Of a stretch of 64,000 nucleotides of DNA, positions 10,000 through 18,195 are shown one piece after another. Numbering within the stretch: position 1 is the first letter of the stretch; each line of letters opens with the position of its first letter. The stretch lies in NCBI RefSeq assembly GCF_016919405.1, contig NZ_CP070353.1, positions 1,674,001 to 1,738,000 of the forward strand. The letters run 5' to 3'. Under the pieces are notes generated by a model that saw only the letters and a list, made by a program, of their open reading frames with translations, ran no database searches and was not told the DNA's origin. Source of the stretch: Ensifer sp. PDNC004. Lineage in GTDB: Bacteria; Pseudomonadota; Alphaproteobacteria; Rhizobiales; Rhizobiaceae. A program made the translations under genes and the position numbers.

Positions 10000-10794
10000 A
10001 TGCATCGGAATCTCGCAAACCGGACCCTTCCGGTTCGCCTCGCTACACTGCTGTTGGCCGGTGTCGCCTTGACCACCCCGGCAGCGGTTTCTCCCGCCTT
10101 CGCTCTCAGCGAATTGCAGGGCGCGCCACAACCCGTCCCGGCCGAGCAACAGCCTGCCGCCGGCGACCAGAAGGCGACGCCGCCCGTAGCCGAACCCGTC
10201 GCCGAAGAGCCGGATGAGGAAGAGAAGCTTCCGCTCGAAATCCCGATGCCCGATCCGCTGATCAACAAGTCGGCGACAGCCACCAAGGAAGACGCTCCCG
10301 AAGCCGAAGAGCCGGAGCAGACCGGGCCTGTCGAAGTGCTGACCGACATTTCCAAAATCCCAGCGCCGGTCGCCCGCATGCGTGAGCTGATCGTCGAGGC
10401 AGCGGCTTCCGGCGATATCGAGCGGCTGCGCTCGCTGCTCGGCAAGGGCCCGAACCAGACCCAGGTCACCGGCGTCACCGGCGACGAAGACCCGGTCTCG
10501 ATCTTGAAGAGCCTTTCGGGCGACCAGGAAGGCGTCGAAATCCTCGCGATCCTGCTCGACGTGCTGTCGACCGGCTTCGTGCTGGTGGACAAGGGCACGC
10601 CGCAGGAGGTCTATGTCTGGCCCTATTTCGCGGAAAAGAAGCTTTCGACACTGACCGCACCGGAAAAGGTCGACCTGTTCCGGCTGGTCACCGCCGGCGA
10701 CTTTGCCGACATGGAAGAATTCGGCAGCTACAACTTCTATCGCGTCGGCATCATGCCGGATGGCAAGTGGAAATTCTTCATCGCCGGCGACTGA
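10000..10794 (+). CDS. Exported hypothetical protein, 264 aa
   Basis: The N-terminus carries a signal peptide (hydrophobic LATLLLAGVALTTPAAVSPAFA, cleavage near residue 35). A Pro/Glu/Ala-rich spacer runs to about residue 115. A folded C-terminal domain follows, containing a VARMRELIVEAAASGDIERL helix and ending YNFYRVGIMPDGKWKFFIAGD. The organisation suggests a periplasmic protein held away from the membrane by a flexible linker. I do not recognise a named family, though close relatives would be expected across Rhizobiaceae. Confidence 0.8.
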   Translation: MHRNLANRTLPVRLATLLLAGVALTTPAAVSPAFALSELQGAPQPVPAEQQPAAGDQKATPPVAEPVAEEPDEEEKLPLEIPMPDPLINKSATATKEDAPEAEEPEQTGPVEVLTDISKIPAPVARMRELIVEAAASGDIERLRSLLGKGPNQTQVTGVTGDEDPVSILKSLSGDQEGVEILAILLDVLSTGFVLVDKGTPQEVYVWPYFAEKKLSTLTAPEKVDLFRLVTAGDFADMEEFGSYNFYRVGIMPDGKWKFFIAGD

Positions 10795-10950
10795 GCGCCG
10801 GCGACCTGCTTGCCGATCATCGCCGAACATCCTACCTCTTCGCCAAGAGATCGCCGGTGGGACCGGGGCCCGAGTCGGCCGCGGCCATCCAGGTGATCGT
10901 TTGCTAGGTTAGCGCGGGATTCTCCCCTCCCGTCGAACAGGATTCGAACG

Positions 10951-11799
10951 ATGCCCAGAGTTCGCCTCGACGATCGCGCGATCGTCGCCATTTCCGGCAA
11001 GGACGCCGAAGATCTTCTCCAGGGACTGATCACCACCGACCTCGACGCGCTTGCGCCCGACGAGGCACGTCCCGGCGCTCTGTTGACGCCACAGGGCAAG
11101 ATCCTGTTCGAGTTCCTGATCTCCCGCGACGGCGACGGCCTACGGTTGGAAACGGCACATGACCAGGCCGAAGCGCTGCTGAAGCGCCTGACGATGTACA
11201 AGCTTCGCTCGGCAGTGGAGCTTTCGATCAAGACATCCGACGCCGTTACCGTGATATTCGACGAAGCAGCACCGACAGATGCCTATCGCGACCACCGTTT
11301 CGAGAAGGCGGGCATCGCGCTCTTTCGCGCCTATGGGGAAGCCACCGGCGACACGGCCGGCGCAGAAGACCTCGAACGCCTGCGGATCGCGGCGGGCATT
11401 GCCAATGCCGGCGCCGATTATGCGGTGCAGGACGCCTTCCCCCATGATGTGCTCATGGACAAGAACGGCGGTCTTTCCTTCAAGAAGGGCTGCTATGTCG
11501 GCCAGGAAGTGGTGTCGCGCATGCAGCACCGCAGCACGCCGCGCCGCCGGGTCGTGATCGTTTCTGCCGACGCCGCCCTTCCCCCGACGGGAACGACGAT
11601 CACCGCGAACGACAAGTCGATCGGCACGCTCGGCACGGTACAGGGCAAGTCGGCACTCGCGATCGTGCGCATCGACAAGGCCGGCGAAGCGATGGCGAAC
11701 GGCATCCCGCTGCTTGCCGGCGACGTGCTGGTGACATTGGTCCTGCCCGAATGGGCCGGGCTCACCTTCCCGACGTCTGCCGACGAGGCGAGCGCGTGA
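10951..11799 (+). CDS. ygfZ: YgfZ/GcvT-like folate-binding protein
   Basis: This 282-aa protein related to the T-protein of glycine cleavage belongs to the YgfZ/IBA57 family, tetrahydrofolate-dependent helpers in iron-sulfur cluster assembly or repair. The diagnostic KGCYVGQE motif with its functional Cys lies near residue 180. The length is shorter than true GcvT (about 360-370 aa), which argues against an aminomethyltransferase. Its TGA overlaps the GTG of the HD gene (GTGA at 11796-11799). The link to the downstream nadQ cluster may matter because NadA is an Fe-S enzyme, but that is inference. Confidence 0.9.
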   Translation: MPRVRLDDRAIVAISGKDAEDLLQGLITTDLDALAPDEARPGALLTPQGKILFEFLISRDGDGLRLETAHDQAEALLKRLTMYKLRSAVELSIKTSDAVTVIFDEAAPTDAYRDHRFEKAGIALFRAYGEATGDTAGAEDLERLRIAAGIANAGADYAVQDAFPHDVLMDKNGGLSFKKGCYVGQEVVSRMQHRSTPRRRVVIVSADAALPPTGTTITANDKSIGTLGTVQGKSALAIVRIDKAGEAMANGIPLLAGDVLVTLVLPEWAGLTFPTSADEASA

Positions 11800-12404
11800 C
11801 GACGGCCCGCGCCTGGCAGCGCATGCTCTCCGGCCGCCGGCTGGACCTGCTCGACCCGTCGCCGCTCGACGTCGAGATCGGCGATATCGCCCACGGTCTC
11901 GCGCGCGTCGCCCGCTGGAACGGGCAGACCGCCGGCGACCATGCTTTCTCGGTCGCCCAGCACAGCCTGATGGTCGAGGACATTTTTCGCCGCAGCAACA
12001 AATGCAGCAGCGACGATTGCCTGTTGGCGCTTTTGCACGACGCGCCGGAATACGTGATCGGCGACATGATCTCGCCGTTCAAGGCGGTGGTCGGCGGCGG
12101 CTACAAATCGGTCGAGAAGCGGCTGGAAAGCGCCATCCATCTCCGTTTCGGCCTGCCGCCGCATTGCTCCAAGGAATTGAAGGACAAGATCAAGAAGGCC
12201 GACCATGTCGCCGCCTATTTCGAAGCGACCGTGCTTGCCGGCTTCTCGGTCGAGGAAGCGCGAAAATTCTTCGGCCAGCCGCGCGGCATCACCCGCGAGA
12301 CGCTGCTGATCGATCCCGTGCCGGCGGTCGAGGCGCAGCGGTTGTTCACCGAGCGGTTCCTGGCGCTGGAAGCGCAGCGCCTGCCTTCACGCGCGGAAAT
12401 CTGA
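11796..12404 (+). CDS. HD-domain phosphohydrolase (YfbR-like)
   Basis: This 202-aa protein has HD metal-binding features: His in GDHAFSVAQHS, the HD pair in LLHDAPEYVIGD, and a later Asp in KKADHVAAY. The HDAPE form is typical of the YfbR/5'-deoxynucleotidase-like HD hydrolases, so a nucleotide substrate is likely. The GTG start at 11796 overlaps the ygfZ-like stop; a longer frame from 11751 would run into that gene. It is followed 1 bp later by the phosphatase gene. No membrane segment is seen. Confidence 0.85.
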   Translation: MTTARAWQRMLSGRRLDLLDPSPLDVEIGDIAHGLARVARWNGQTAGDHAFSVAQHSLMVEDIFRRSNKCSSDDCLLALLHDAPEYVIGDMISPFKAVVGGGYKSVEKRLESAIHLRFGLPPHCSKELKDKIKKADHVAAYFEATVLAGFSVEEARKFFGQPRGITRETLLIDPVPAVEAQRLFTERFLALEAQRLPSRAEI

Positions 12405-12405
12405 C

Positions 12406-12945
12406 ATGCCCGACATCATCGTTTCACCGCTTTCCCGCATCGCCGAAATGGCCGTCCGACATGGCTGCACGGAGATGATCAGCCTCGTTGCCAAGGGCCA
12501 GGACTTTCATCGCCCCGGCGTCATCGCCAAGGCGCGGCATCTCACGCTCGGCATGAACGACATCACCTTTGCCGGCACCGGCGACCTCATCGCGCCGCAG
12601 GAAGACCATGTCCGGCAGATCGTCGCCTTTGCGCGCGAATGGGACCGCGCACGGCCGCTCCTCGTTCATTGCTGGATGGGCGTCTCCCGCTCGCCCGCAG
12701 CCGCCCTCATCGCCGCGCTGGCGGCCGAGCCGGACCAGGACGACACGCAACTGGTGCAACGGCTGCGCCGAGCCTCGCCCTTTGCGACCCCCAACAGTCG
12801 ACTTGTCGAGATCGGTGACGCCGTACTCGAGCGCAACGGCCGGCTCGTCGCCGCCGTTCGCGCGATCGGTCGCGGCGCGGATGCCGACGGCAACGCACCG
12901 TTCCTTCTGCCGCTTGCTTTCGAAGGAGCAGCCGTTGCCGATTGA
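12406..12945 (+). CDS. Dual-specificity/tyrosine phosphatase-like protein
   Basis: This 179-aa cytosolic protein has a P-loop phosphatase signature HCWMGVSRSP (His88, Cys89, Arg95), matching HCX5R. The upstream GMNDITFAGTGDLIAPQEDH segment could supply the general-acid Asp. It belongs to the broad cysteine-phosphatase superfamily and may act on proteins, inositols or nucleotides. It starts 1 bp after the HD gene, and its end overlaps the TTG start of nadQ by 11 bp. Its placement in a nucleotide/NAD gene string hints at a small-molecule substrate, unproven. Confidence 0.82.
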   Translation: MPDIIVSPLSRIAEMAVRHGCTEMISLVAKGQDFHRPGVIAKARHLTLGMNDITFAGTGDLIAPQEDHVRQIVAFAREWDRARPLLVHCWMGVSRSPAAALIAALAAEPDQDDTQLVQRLRRASPFATPNSRLVEIGDAVLERNGRLVAAVRAIGRGADADGNAPFLLPLAFEGAAVAD

Positions 12946-13915
12946 GACACAGCCGACAACGGTCGAGATCGGCCTCAATGCGGCGATCGTCGCCGTGGTC
13001 AACCGCAGCCCGCGCATCCTCGCCGTCAGTGAAAGCGACGGCGACGCGCGCGACAGCCTGCCCTTTGGCCCCTTCGATCCGGCGCTCCACCGGACCTTTG
13101 AGACGAGTCTGCGCGATCGCGTCGAGAAGCGCACGGCGCTGAAGCTCGGCTACATCGAGCAGCTCTACACCTTCGGCGATCGCGGCCGCCAGCGGCTGCC
13201 GGGCGAAGAGGGCAAGCACATGGTCTCGGTCGGCTATCTGGCGCTGACCAGAACCGATGCCGAGAATACCGAGCGGCTGGCCGAGGCCGGCGCGCACTGG
13301 CGCGACTGGTACGGCTACCTGCCCTGGGAAGACTGGCGGCAGGGACGCCCGGCGGTGCTCGACCAGGCAATACTGCCAGCACTTGCCCGCTGGGAGACCG
13401 GCGTGTCCGGCGACGAGCAGGCCGCCCGGATTGCCGGGCGCCGGGCGCGCATTCGCCTGGCGTTCGGCCTCGGCGATTTTCCCTGGGACGAGGAGCGCGT
13501 GCTCGAGCGTTATGAGCTGCTCTACGAGGCGGGGCTCGTGCCCGAGGCGGCCATCGACGGCCGCGGCAACGGCAGCGACATTCTGACCGTCGGGCTGGCA
13601 ATGCGCCACGACCATCGCCGCATCGTCGCCACCGCAATGGCGAGGCTGCGCGGCAAGATTAAATATCGGCCGGTCGTCTTCGAGCTGATGCCGCCCGAGT
13701 TCACGCTGACCGATCTGCAGGCAACCGTCGAGGCGATCTCCGGGCGCCACCTGCACAAGCAGAACTTCCGCCGCCTCGTCGAAGGGGCCGAGTTGGTCGA
13801 GCCGACGGGCATGACTCTCTCTTCGACCGGTGGGCGGCCGGCGGCCCTCTTCCGTTTCCGCCGTCAGATCCTCGAAGAGCGCCCCGCCCCGGGGCTCAAG
13901 GTCGGCGGGCGATGA
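12935..13915 (+). CDS. nadQ: NadQ-type NAD biosynthesis regulator
   Basis: This 326-aa protein has an N-terminal Nudix-related fold without a working Nudix box (VEIGLNAAIVAVVNRSPRIL...) and a C-terminal winged-helix-like region (about residues 215-300, with PPEFTLTDLQATVEAISGRH). This is the layout of the COG4111/NadQ family, repressors of nad genes in Rhizobiales. The start is TTG at 12935, supported by AAGGAG (12923-12928) six bases upstream; the frame has no better ATG. It is the last gene of a coupled string and faces the nadABC operon 0.4 kb away. The 18061-18087 palindrome is the likely target. Confidence 0.85.
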   Translation: MPIETQPTTVEIGLNAAIVAVVNRSPRILAVSESDGDARDSLPFGPFDPALHRTFETSLRDRVEKRTALKLGYIEQLYTFGDRGRQRLPGEEGKHMVSVGYLALTRTDAENTERLAEAGAHWRDWYGYLPWEDWRQGRPAVLDQAILPALARWETGVSGDEQAARIAGRRARIRLAFGLGDFPWDEERVLERYELLYEAGLVPEAAIDGRGNGSDILTVGLAMRHDHRRIVATAMARLRGKIKYRPVVFELMPPEFTLTDLQATVEAISGRHLHKQNFRRLVEGAELVEPTGMTLSSTGGRPAALFRFRRQILEERPAPGLKVGGR

Positions 13916-14071
13916 CCGTAGCCACCAATCCCTGAGCGGGACCGGCATCTAAAAACATCCGACGGCACGCCCTACATAGGAGGGATGATGCTATGATAGG
14001 TGCTGCGGGACGAGGCCGGACAGTCGCCACCTGCCGCCGAACGACCCGATATTTACGACGAGGTGACAACC

Positions 14072-14317
14072 ATGCTGCTCGCACTGGCCTTTTTGACGTC
14101 GCTGCTCGGCACCTCGCCGCAATCGGGAACCGACGAGAAGCCGAAGATGCCCGACTACTTCAAGAACCAGCAGGGTGGTGGCATGCAGCCGCAGACCACC
14201 ATCTGCAATCTCAACAGTCAGGACACGAACGGGCAGTTCCGGACCTGCCGCTATGATTGCGGCACGCAGATCACCGTTGGCGAACGCTTCTCCTGCCCCT
14301 TCATCATGCAGCGTTGA
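14072..14317 (+). CDS. Small exported cysteine-containing protein, 81 aa
   Basis: The ATG at 14072 follows GAGGTGA with a 5-base spacer. The N-terminal MLLALAFLTSLLGTS looks like a short signal peptide. The mature part has four cysteines (45, 59, 63, 75), consistent with two disulfides in the periplasm. An in-frame ATG at 14000 would bury the signal sequence and is less likely. It lies between nadQ and the convergent nadC, whose stop is 12 bp away. No family recognised. Confidence 0.75.
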   Translation: MLLALAFLTSLLGTSPQSGTDEKPKMPDYFKNQQGGGMQPQTTICNLNSQDTNGQFRTCRYDCGTQITVGERFSCPFIMQR

Positions 14318-14329
14318 TCTTTTCTCTGG

Positions 14330-15250
14330 CTATTTGTTGATGGCGATGTCGAGACCGATGTCGAGCGTTGGTGCCGCCATCGTGATCTTCGAGGTCGAGA
14401 TGTAGTCGATGCCGCTCTCGGCGATTGCCCGCACCGTATCGATCTTGACGTTGCCTGAAGCCTCCAACCGGGTCCGGCGCGCATCGACCGCATAGACGTC
14501 GGCAGAGAGCTGCCAGTGCGCCCGGTTGATCGCAACGGCCTCGCGGAGCAAGTCTGGCCCCATGTTGTCGAGCAGGATGACGTCGGGTTGGGCCGTCAGC
14601 GCCTCGCGCATCTGGTCGAGGCCATCGACTTCGATCTCGATCTTGACGAGATGGCCGCAATAGGCGCGCGCCGCGTGGACGGCGCTGGCGACACCGCCGG
14701 AAACGGCGATGTGGTTGTCCTTGATCAGCACCGCGTCATCCAGCCCGTAGCGGTGATTGGAGCCGCCGCCCAGACGCACAGCGTATTTCTCCAGCGCACG
14801 CAGGCCCGGAATGGTCTTGCGGGTGCAGCAGACCTTCGCACGCGTGTGGGCGATCTCGTCGGCGAATTTCGCCGTATAGGTGGCGATGCCCGAGAGATGC
14901 ATGAGGAAGTTCAAGCCGACACGTTCGGCCGACAGCAGGCCGCGAGCGCGACCGGAGATCCGGGCGATTGCCGTATCCGGTTTGACCCGGTCGCCGTCCG
15001 CCACCAGGGCTTCGAAGCGGATCGACGGATCGACCAGACGGAAGGCTGCACGCGCGAGCTCCAGTCCGGCAATGACGCCGGGATCGCGCGCATTCATACC
15101 GGCCGTTGCCGTCAGGTCCGGCCCGATCGTCGAAAGTGTCGTGATATCGCCGGCGCGGCCGAGATCCTCAAGCAGTGCCGCGCGCACCTGATCCTCGATC
15201 ATCAGTGCGGGCAGTTCGGGGCGGAGGGCTGCTGTCATCGTGTCACTCAT
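14330..15250 (-). CDS. nadC: Nicotinate-nucleotide pyrophosphorylase (quinolinate phosphoribosyltransferase)
   Basis: This 306-aa enzyme converts quinolinate and PRPP to nicotinate mononucleotide, the third step of de novo NAD synthesis. Family features include CCTRKTIPGLRALEKYAV, GGGSNHRYGLDDAVLIKDNH and the barrel segments VEVDGLDQ-like and LLDNM. The length is slightly above the typical 280-300. A second ATG at 15238 is also possible; neither start has a strong ribosome site. It is the last gene of the operon, 38 bp after nadB. Confidence 0.96.
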   Translation of the reverse strand: MSDTMTAALRPELPALMIEDQVRAALLEDLGRAGDITTLSTIGPDLTATAGMNARDPGVIAGLELARAAFRLVDPSIRFEALVADGDRVKPDTAIARISGRARGLLSAERVGLNFLMHLSGIATYTAKFADEIAHTRAKVCCTRKTIPGLRALEKYAVRLGGGSNHRYGLDDAVLIKDNHIAVSGGVASAVHAARAYCGHLVKIEIEVDGLDQMREALTAQPDVILLDNMGPDLLREAVAINRAHWQLSADVYAVDARRTRLEASGNVKIDTVRAIAESGIDYISTSKITMAAPTLDIGLDIAINK

Positions 15251-15288
15251 TCCAAAGGTTCAATTCGAAAGCGGCCGACCCAGCTGCC

Positions 15289-16887
15289 TCAGGCTGCTTC
15301 CGTCTCTGCCAGTTCACGCGCCAGGCGGTTGGCCTCAGCGAGCGTCAGATAGGTGCGGCGACGCCATTCCGGGCGGTCCTGCGGGCAGTCGGCGCGGAAG
15401 TGACCGCCGCGGCTTTCGGTGCGCCGCAGCGCGCCGACGGCGATCAGCTTGGCGGTCGTGATGATGTTGGTGAAGCGCATGCGGGTGTTGTCGCGCTCGA
15501 GCTGCTCGATCTCGCGGATCGCCCGCACCAGGCTTTCGCGCGTGCGGATCACACCGACGCAGTCGCTCATGACCTTGCGCAGGATCGTCAGCTGAGGGCT
15601 GTCTTCGACCGTCACCGGATCGTCGTTCTCGCCGGCATTGTCGCCCCATTCGGTCAACTGCGGTGTCGGCAGCGTGCCCTTGATGTTTTCGGCAATACGC
15701 GCGGCAAATACCACGGCTTCGAGCAGCGAGTTGGAGGCAAGGCGGTTTGCGCCGTGCACGCCGGTCGAGGTCACCTCGCCGGCTGCCCAGAGGCCATCGA
15801 TCGAGGTGCGACCTTCGGCATCGGTGAGCACGCCGCCCATGTGATAGTGGACCGCCGGCACGACCGGGATCGGCTGCGTCACCGGATCGATCCCGGCCGC
15901 CATGCAGGAGGCATAAACGGTCGGGAACATCTCGGGGAAATGCTTGCCGACCGCCTTGGTGCAATCGAGGAAAGCGCCGCGTCCGGCCTGGACTTCGGCG
16001 AAGACCCCGCGCGAAACGATATCGCGCGGCGCCAGCTCGCCGTCCGGATGGATGTCCAGCATGAAGCGATGGCCGGCGGCGTTCAGAAGCTGGGCGCCGT
16101 CACCGCGCAGCGCCTCGGTCGCAAGCGGCGCCGGGTCCTTGCCGATGTTGATAGCGGTCGGGTGGAACTGCACGAATTCCGGATCGGCGATGATAGCGCC
16201 TGCACGCGCAGCCATGCCGAGCCCCTGCCCGCAGGCCTCCCACGGGTTGGTGGTGACCGCATAGAGGTGGCCAACGCCACCGGAGCAGAGCACGACGGCG
16301 CGGGCCGGGAAAGCCACGCGCTTCTTCGACTGTCCGGCATCCGGGCGCGCGATGACGCCAGAGATGAAGCGGCCTTCGCGCACCAGCTCCTCGACCACAT
16401 AGCCTTCGATCACCCGGATCGACGGCGTCCGGCGGACGGCGGCAATCAGCGCTTCCATGATCGCCTTGCCGGCCATGTCGCCCTTGACGCGGACGATGCG
16501 GCGCTCGGAATGCGCCGCCTCACGCGAGAGCAGCAGCTTGCCTTCGAGATCCCGGTCGAATGGCACGCCATAGTCGAGCAGGTCATGGATGCGCGCCGGG
16601 CCTTCGGCCACCATCATGCGCGTCATCTTCTCGTCGACGATCCCGGCACCCGCGGCAAGCGTATCGGCGACGTGTTTTTCGAAGGTGTCGCCGGGGCTCA
16701 TGGCGGCGGCAATCCCCCCTTGCGCCCAGGCCGACGAGGCGCCATGGCCGATCGGGGCGGCGGCCAGGATCGTCACCGGCCTCGGGCTTAGCTTCAGCGC
16801 GCAGAAGAGGCCGGCCAGGCCGCCACCGACGATGACGATGTCGTCAATCCCGTTGAAGGATTGCGGGCGGAAATGGTCGGTCAGCAT
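15289..16887 (-). CDS. nadB: L-aspartate oxidase
   Basis: This 532-aa flavoprotein oxidises L-aspartate to iminoaspartate, the first step of de novo NAD synthesis. The FAD-binding GxGxxG appears as [15 protein letters not shown] near the N-terminus, followed by [16 protein letters not shown]. The substrate region contains [10 protein letters not shown] and [10 protein letters not shown], and [19 protein letters not shown] is the C-terminal FAD motif. It is co-transcribed with nadA (55-bp gap) and nadC. The full-length domain set is present with no damage seen. Confidence 0.97.
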   Translation of the reverse strand: MLTDHFRPQSFNGIDDIVIVGGGLAGLFCALKLSPRPVTILAAAPIGHGASSAWAQGGIAAAMSPGDTFEKHVADTLAAGAGIVDEKMTRMMVAEGPARIHDLLDYGVPFDRDLEGKLLLSREAAHSERRIVRVKGDMAGKAIMEALIAAVRRTPSIRVIEGYVVEELVREGRFISGVIARPDAGQSKKRVAFPARAVVLCSGGVGHLYAVTTNPWEACGQGLGMAARAGAIIADPEFVQFHPTAINIGKDPAPLATEALRGDGAQLLNAAGHRFMLDIHPDGELAPRDIVSRGVFAEVQAGRGAFLDCTKAVGKHFPEMFPTVYASCMAAGIDPVTQPIPVVPAVHYHMGGVLTDAEGRTSIDGLWAAGEVTSTGVHGANRLASNSLLEAVVFAARIAENIKGTLPTPQLTEWGDNAGENDDPVTVEDSPQLTILRKVMSDCVGVIRTRESLVRAIREIEQLERDNTRMRFTNIITTAKLIAVGALRRTESRGGHFRADCPQDRPEWRRRTYLTLAEANRLARELAETEAA

Positions 16888-16942
16888 GATTCATTCTCCT
16901 CCAATGCGCATGCCTGCATCCGGTGTGAGCCGGTTGAAATTG

Positions 16943-18028
16943 TTACTGCTTGAGGTTCACCATGCGCTCGACCGCAAGGCGGGCGCGATCGGCAATCGCG
17001 GGATCGACGAGAACCTCTTCCGTCATGGTCAGCAGGCTGTCGAGGATCTTCGGCAGCGTGATGCGCTTCATGTGCGGACAGAGATTGCACGGCTTGACGA
17101 ACTCGACGCCTTCGATCTCCGCCTGGATGTTCGACGCCATCGAGCATTCGGTGACGAGCAGCACCTTCGACGGGCGGTTGTCCTTGACGTAGTTGATCAT
17201 GCCCGACGTCGAGCCGGCGAAGTCGCAGACGGCGATTACGTCCGGATGGCATTCCGGATGGCCGATGATCTCGATGCCCGGATTGGCTTCCTTGTAGGCG
17301 AGCAGTTCGGCGGCGGTGAAGCGCTCGTGCACCTCGCAGTGGCCCTTCCAGGTCAGGATCTTCTTGTTGGTCTGGCGCGCGACGTTCATCGCCAAATATT
17401 CGTCAGGGATGCAGAGAACCGTATCGGATTCCAGGCTCTCGACGACGTCGAGCACGTTCGACGAGGTGCAGCAGATGTCGGTCTCGGCCTTCACGTCGGC
17501 AGACGTGTTGACATAGGTGACGACGGGAACGCCGGGATAACGCTGCTTCAGCAGGCGGACATCCGCACCGGTGATCGATTCCGATAGCGAGCAACCTGCC
17601 TTGGCGTCGGGGATCAGCACGGTCTTTTCCGGGCTCAGCAGCTTGGAGGTTTCGGCCATGAAGTGCACGCCGCACTGGATGATGATCTCGGCATCGACCT
17701 TGGCGGCATCGCGCGCCAGCTGCAGCGAGTCGCCGACGATATCGGCAACGCAGTGGAAGATATCCGGTGTCTGGTAATTATGCGCGAGGATGACGGCGTT
17801 GCGCTCCTTCTTCAGCCGGTTGATGGCGTGCACATAGGGCGCATAGACCGGCCACTCGATCGCCGGAATGAAATCCTTGACCTTCTCGTAAAGATGCTCG
17901 GTTTCGCGCGCGACCGCCGGCGTAAAGGCAAGCTCGGGTCTTTCGATGATGCCGAAGCGCTCAGCGGCGCTGACAAAAACCGGTTTCGCCACGGTCGCGG
18001 TGCGGGGTGCAAGGTGCGTCATCGACAT
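16943..18028 (-). CDS. nadA: Quinolinate synthase A
   Basis: This enzyme of about 361 aa condenses iminoaspartate with dihydroxyacetone phosphate to quinolinate, using a [4Fe-4S] cluster. The three expected cluster cysteines are visible in [18 protein letters not shown] and KPCNLCPHM. The start is 18028 or the ATG six bases later (18022), which has the better AGGAG spacing. A longer frame reaching 18115 would translate through the operator and is rejected. It is the first gene of nadABC and is probably repressed by NadQ binding at 18061-18087. Confidence 0.96.
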   Translation of the reverse strand: MSMTHLAPRTATVAKPVFVSAAERFGIIERPELAFTPAVARETEHLYEKVKDFIPAIEWPVYAPYVHAINRLKKERNAVILAHNYQTPDIFHCVADIVGDSLQLARDAAKVDAEIIIQCGVHFMAETSKLLSPEKTVLIPDAKAGCSLSESITGADVRLLKQRYPGVPVVTYVNTSADVKAETDICCTSSNVLDVVESLESDTVLCIPDEYLAMNVARQTNKKILTWKGHCEVHERFTAAELLAYKEANPGIEIIGHPECHPDVIAVCDFAGSTSGMINYVKDNRPSKVLLVTECSMASNIQAEIEGVEFVKPCNLCPHMKRITLPKILDSLLTMTEEVLVDPAIADRARLAVERMVNLKQ

Positions 18029-18060
18029 CTCCTCTCCGCCCCTCTTCCTGGGCGGCTCTT

Positions 18061-18087
18061 CAATTATGCTCAATATGAGCATAATTG
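18061..18087. promoter_or_regulatory. Palindromic operator of nadABC, probable NadQ site
   Basis: Two perfect 12-bp arms, CAATTATGCTCA and TGAGCATAATTG, are separated by three bases. The site lies 33 bp upstream of the nadA start. On the minus strand a plausible promoter (TTGTTT, 17-bp spacer, TATTGA) places the -10 element inside the palindrome, so binding would block polymerase. I saw no second copy of the TATGCTCA half-site in the window. Assigning it to NadQ is inference from position and family knowledge. Confidence 0.8.
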
Positions 18088-18091
18088 AACC

Positions 18092-18113
18092 AAAACAAAA
18101 GCGGCAAAGCCGC
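18092..18113 (-). terminator. Intrinsic terminator downstream of the MFS gene
   Basis: Read on the minus strand, a 5-bp stem GCGGC/GCCGC with a 3-base loop is followed by TTTTGTTTT. It lies between the MFS gene end and the nadA promoter and would insulate nadABC from read-through. Confidence 0.6.
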
Positions 18114-18157
18114 ATGGGTTGATTTAGAAAGTTTTGTGACAGAATTCAAGAATAGAA

Positions 18158-18176
18158 GCGCCGCTTTTCGCGGCGC
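18158..18176 (-). terminator. Hairpin just after the MFS gene
   Basis: A perfect 7-bp stem GCGCCGC/GCGGCGC with a 5-base loop lies 20 bp past the MFS stop. The following tract (TTCTATTCTT) is only weakly T-rich, so it may be a partial terminator or mRNA 3'-end stabiliser. Confidence 0.45.
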
Positions 18177-18195
18177 CTCTGATTTTCGTTTGCGT

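Noticed and set aside
15175..16791. Long plus-strand open frame opposite nadC and nadB
   Set aside because: Antisense shadow of nadB, which has all flavoenzyme motifs; the frame is rich in Arg/His/Gly as expected for reverse-frame reading of GC-rich genes.
18029..18115. N-terminal extension of NadA
   Set aside because: The frame continues upstream only by reading through the palindromic operator; ribosome-site position and conserved sequence support a start at 18028 or 18022.
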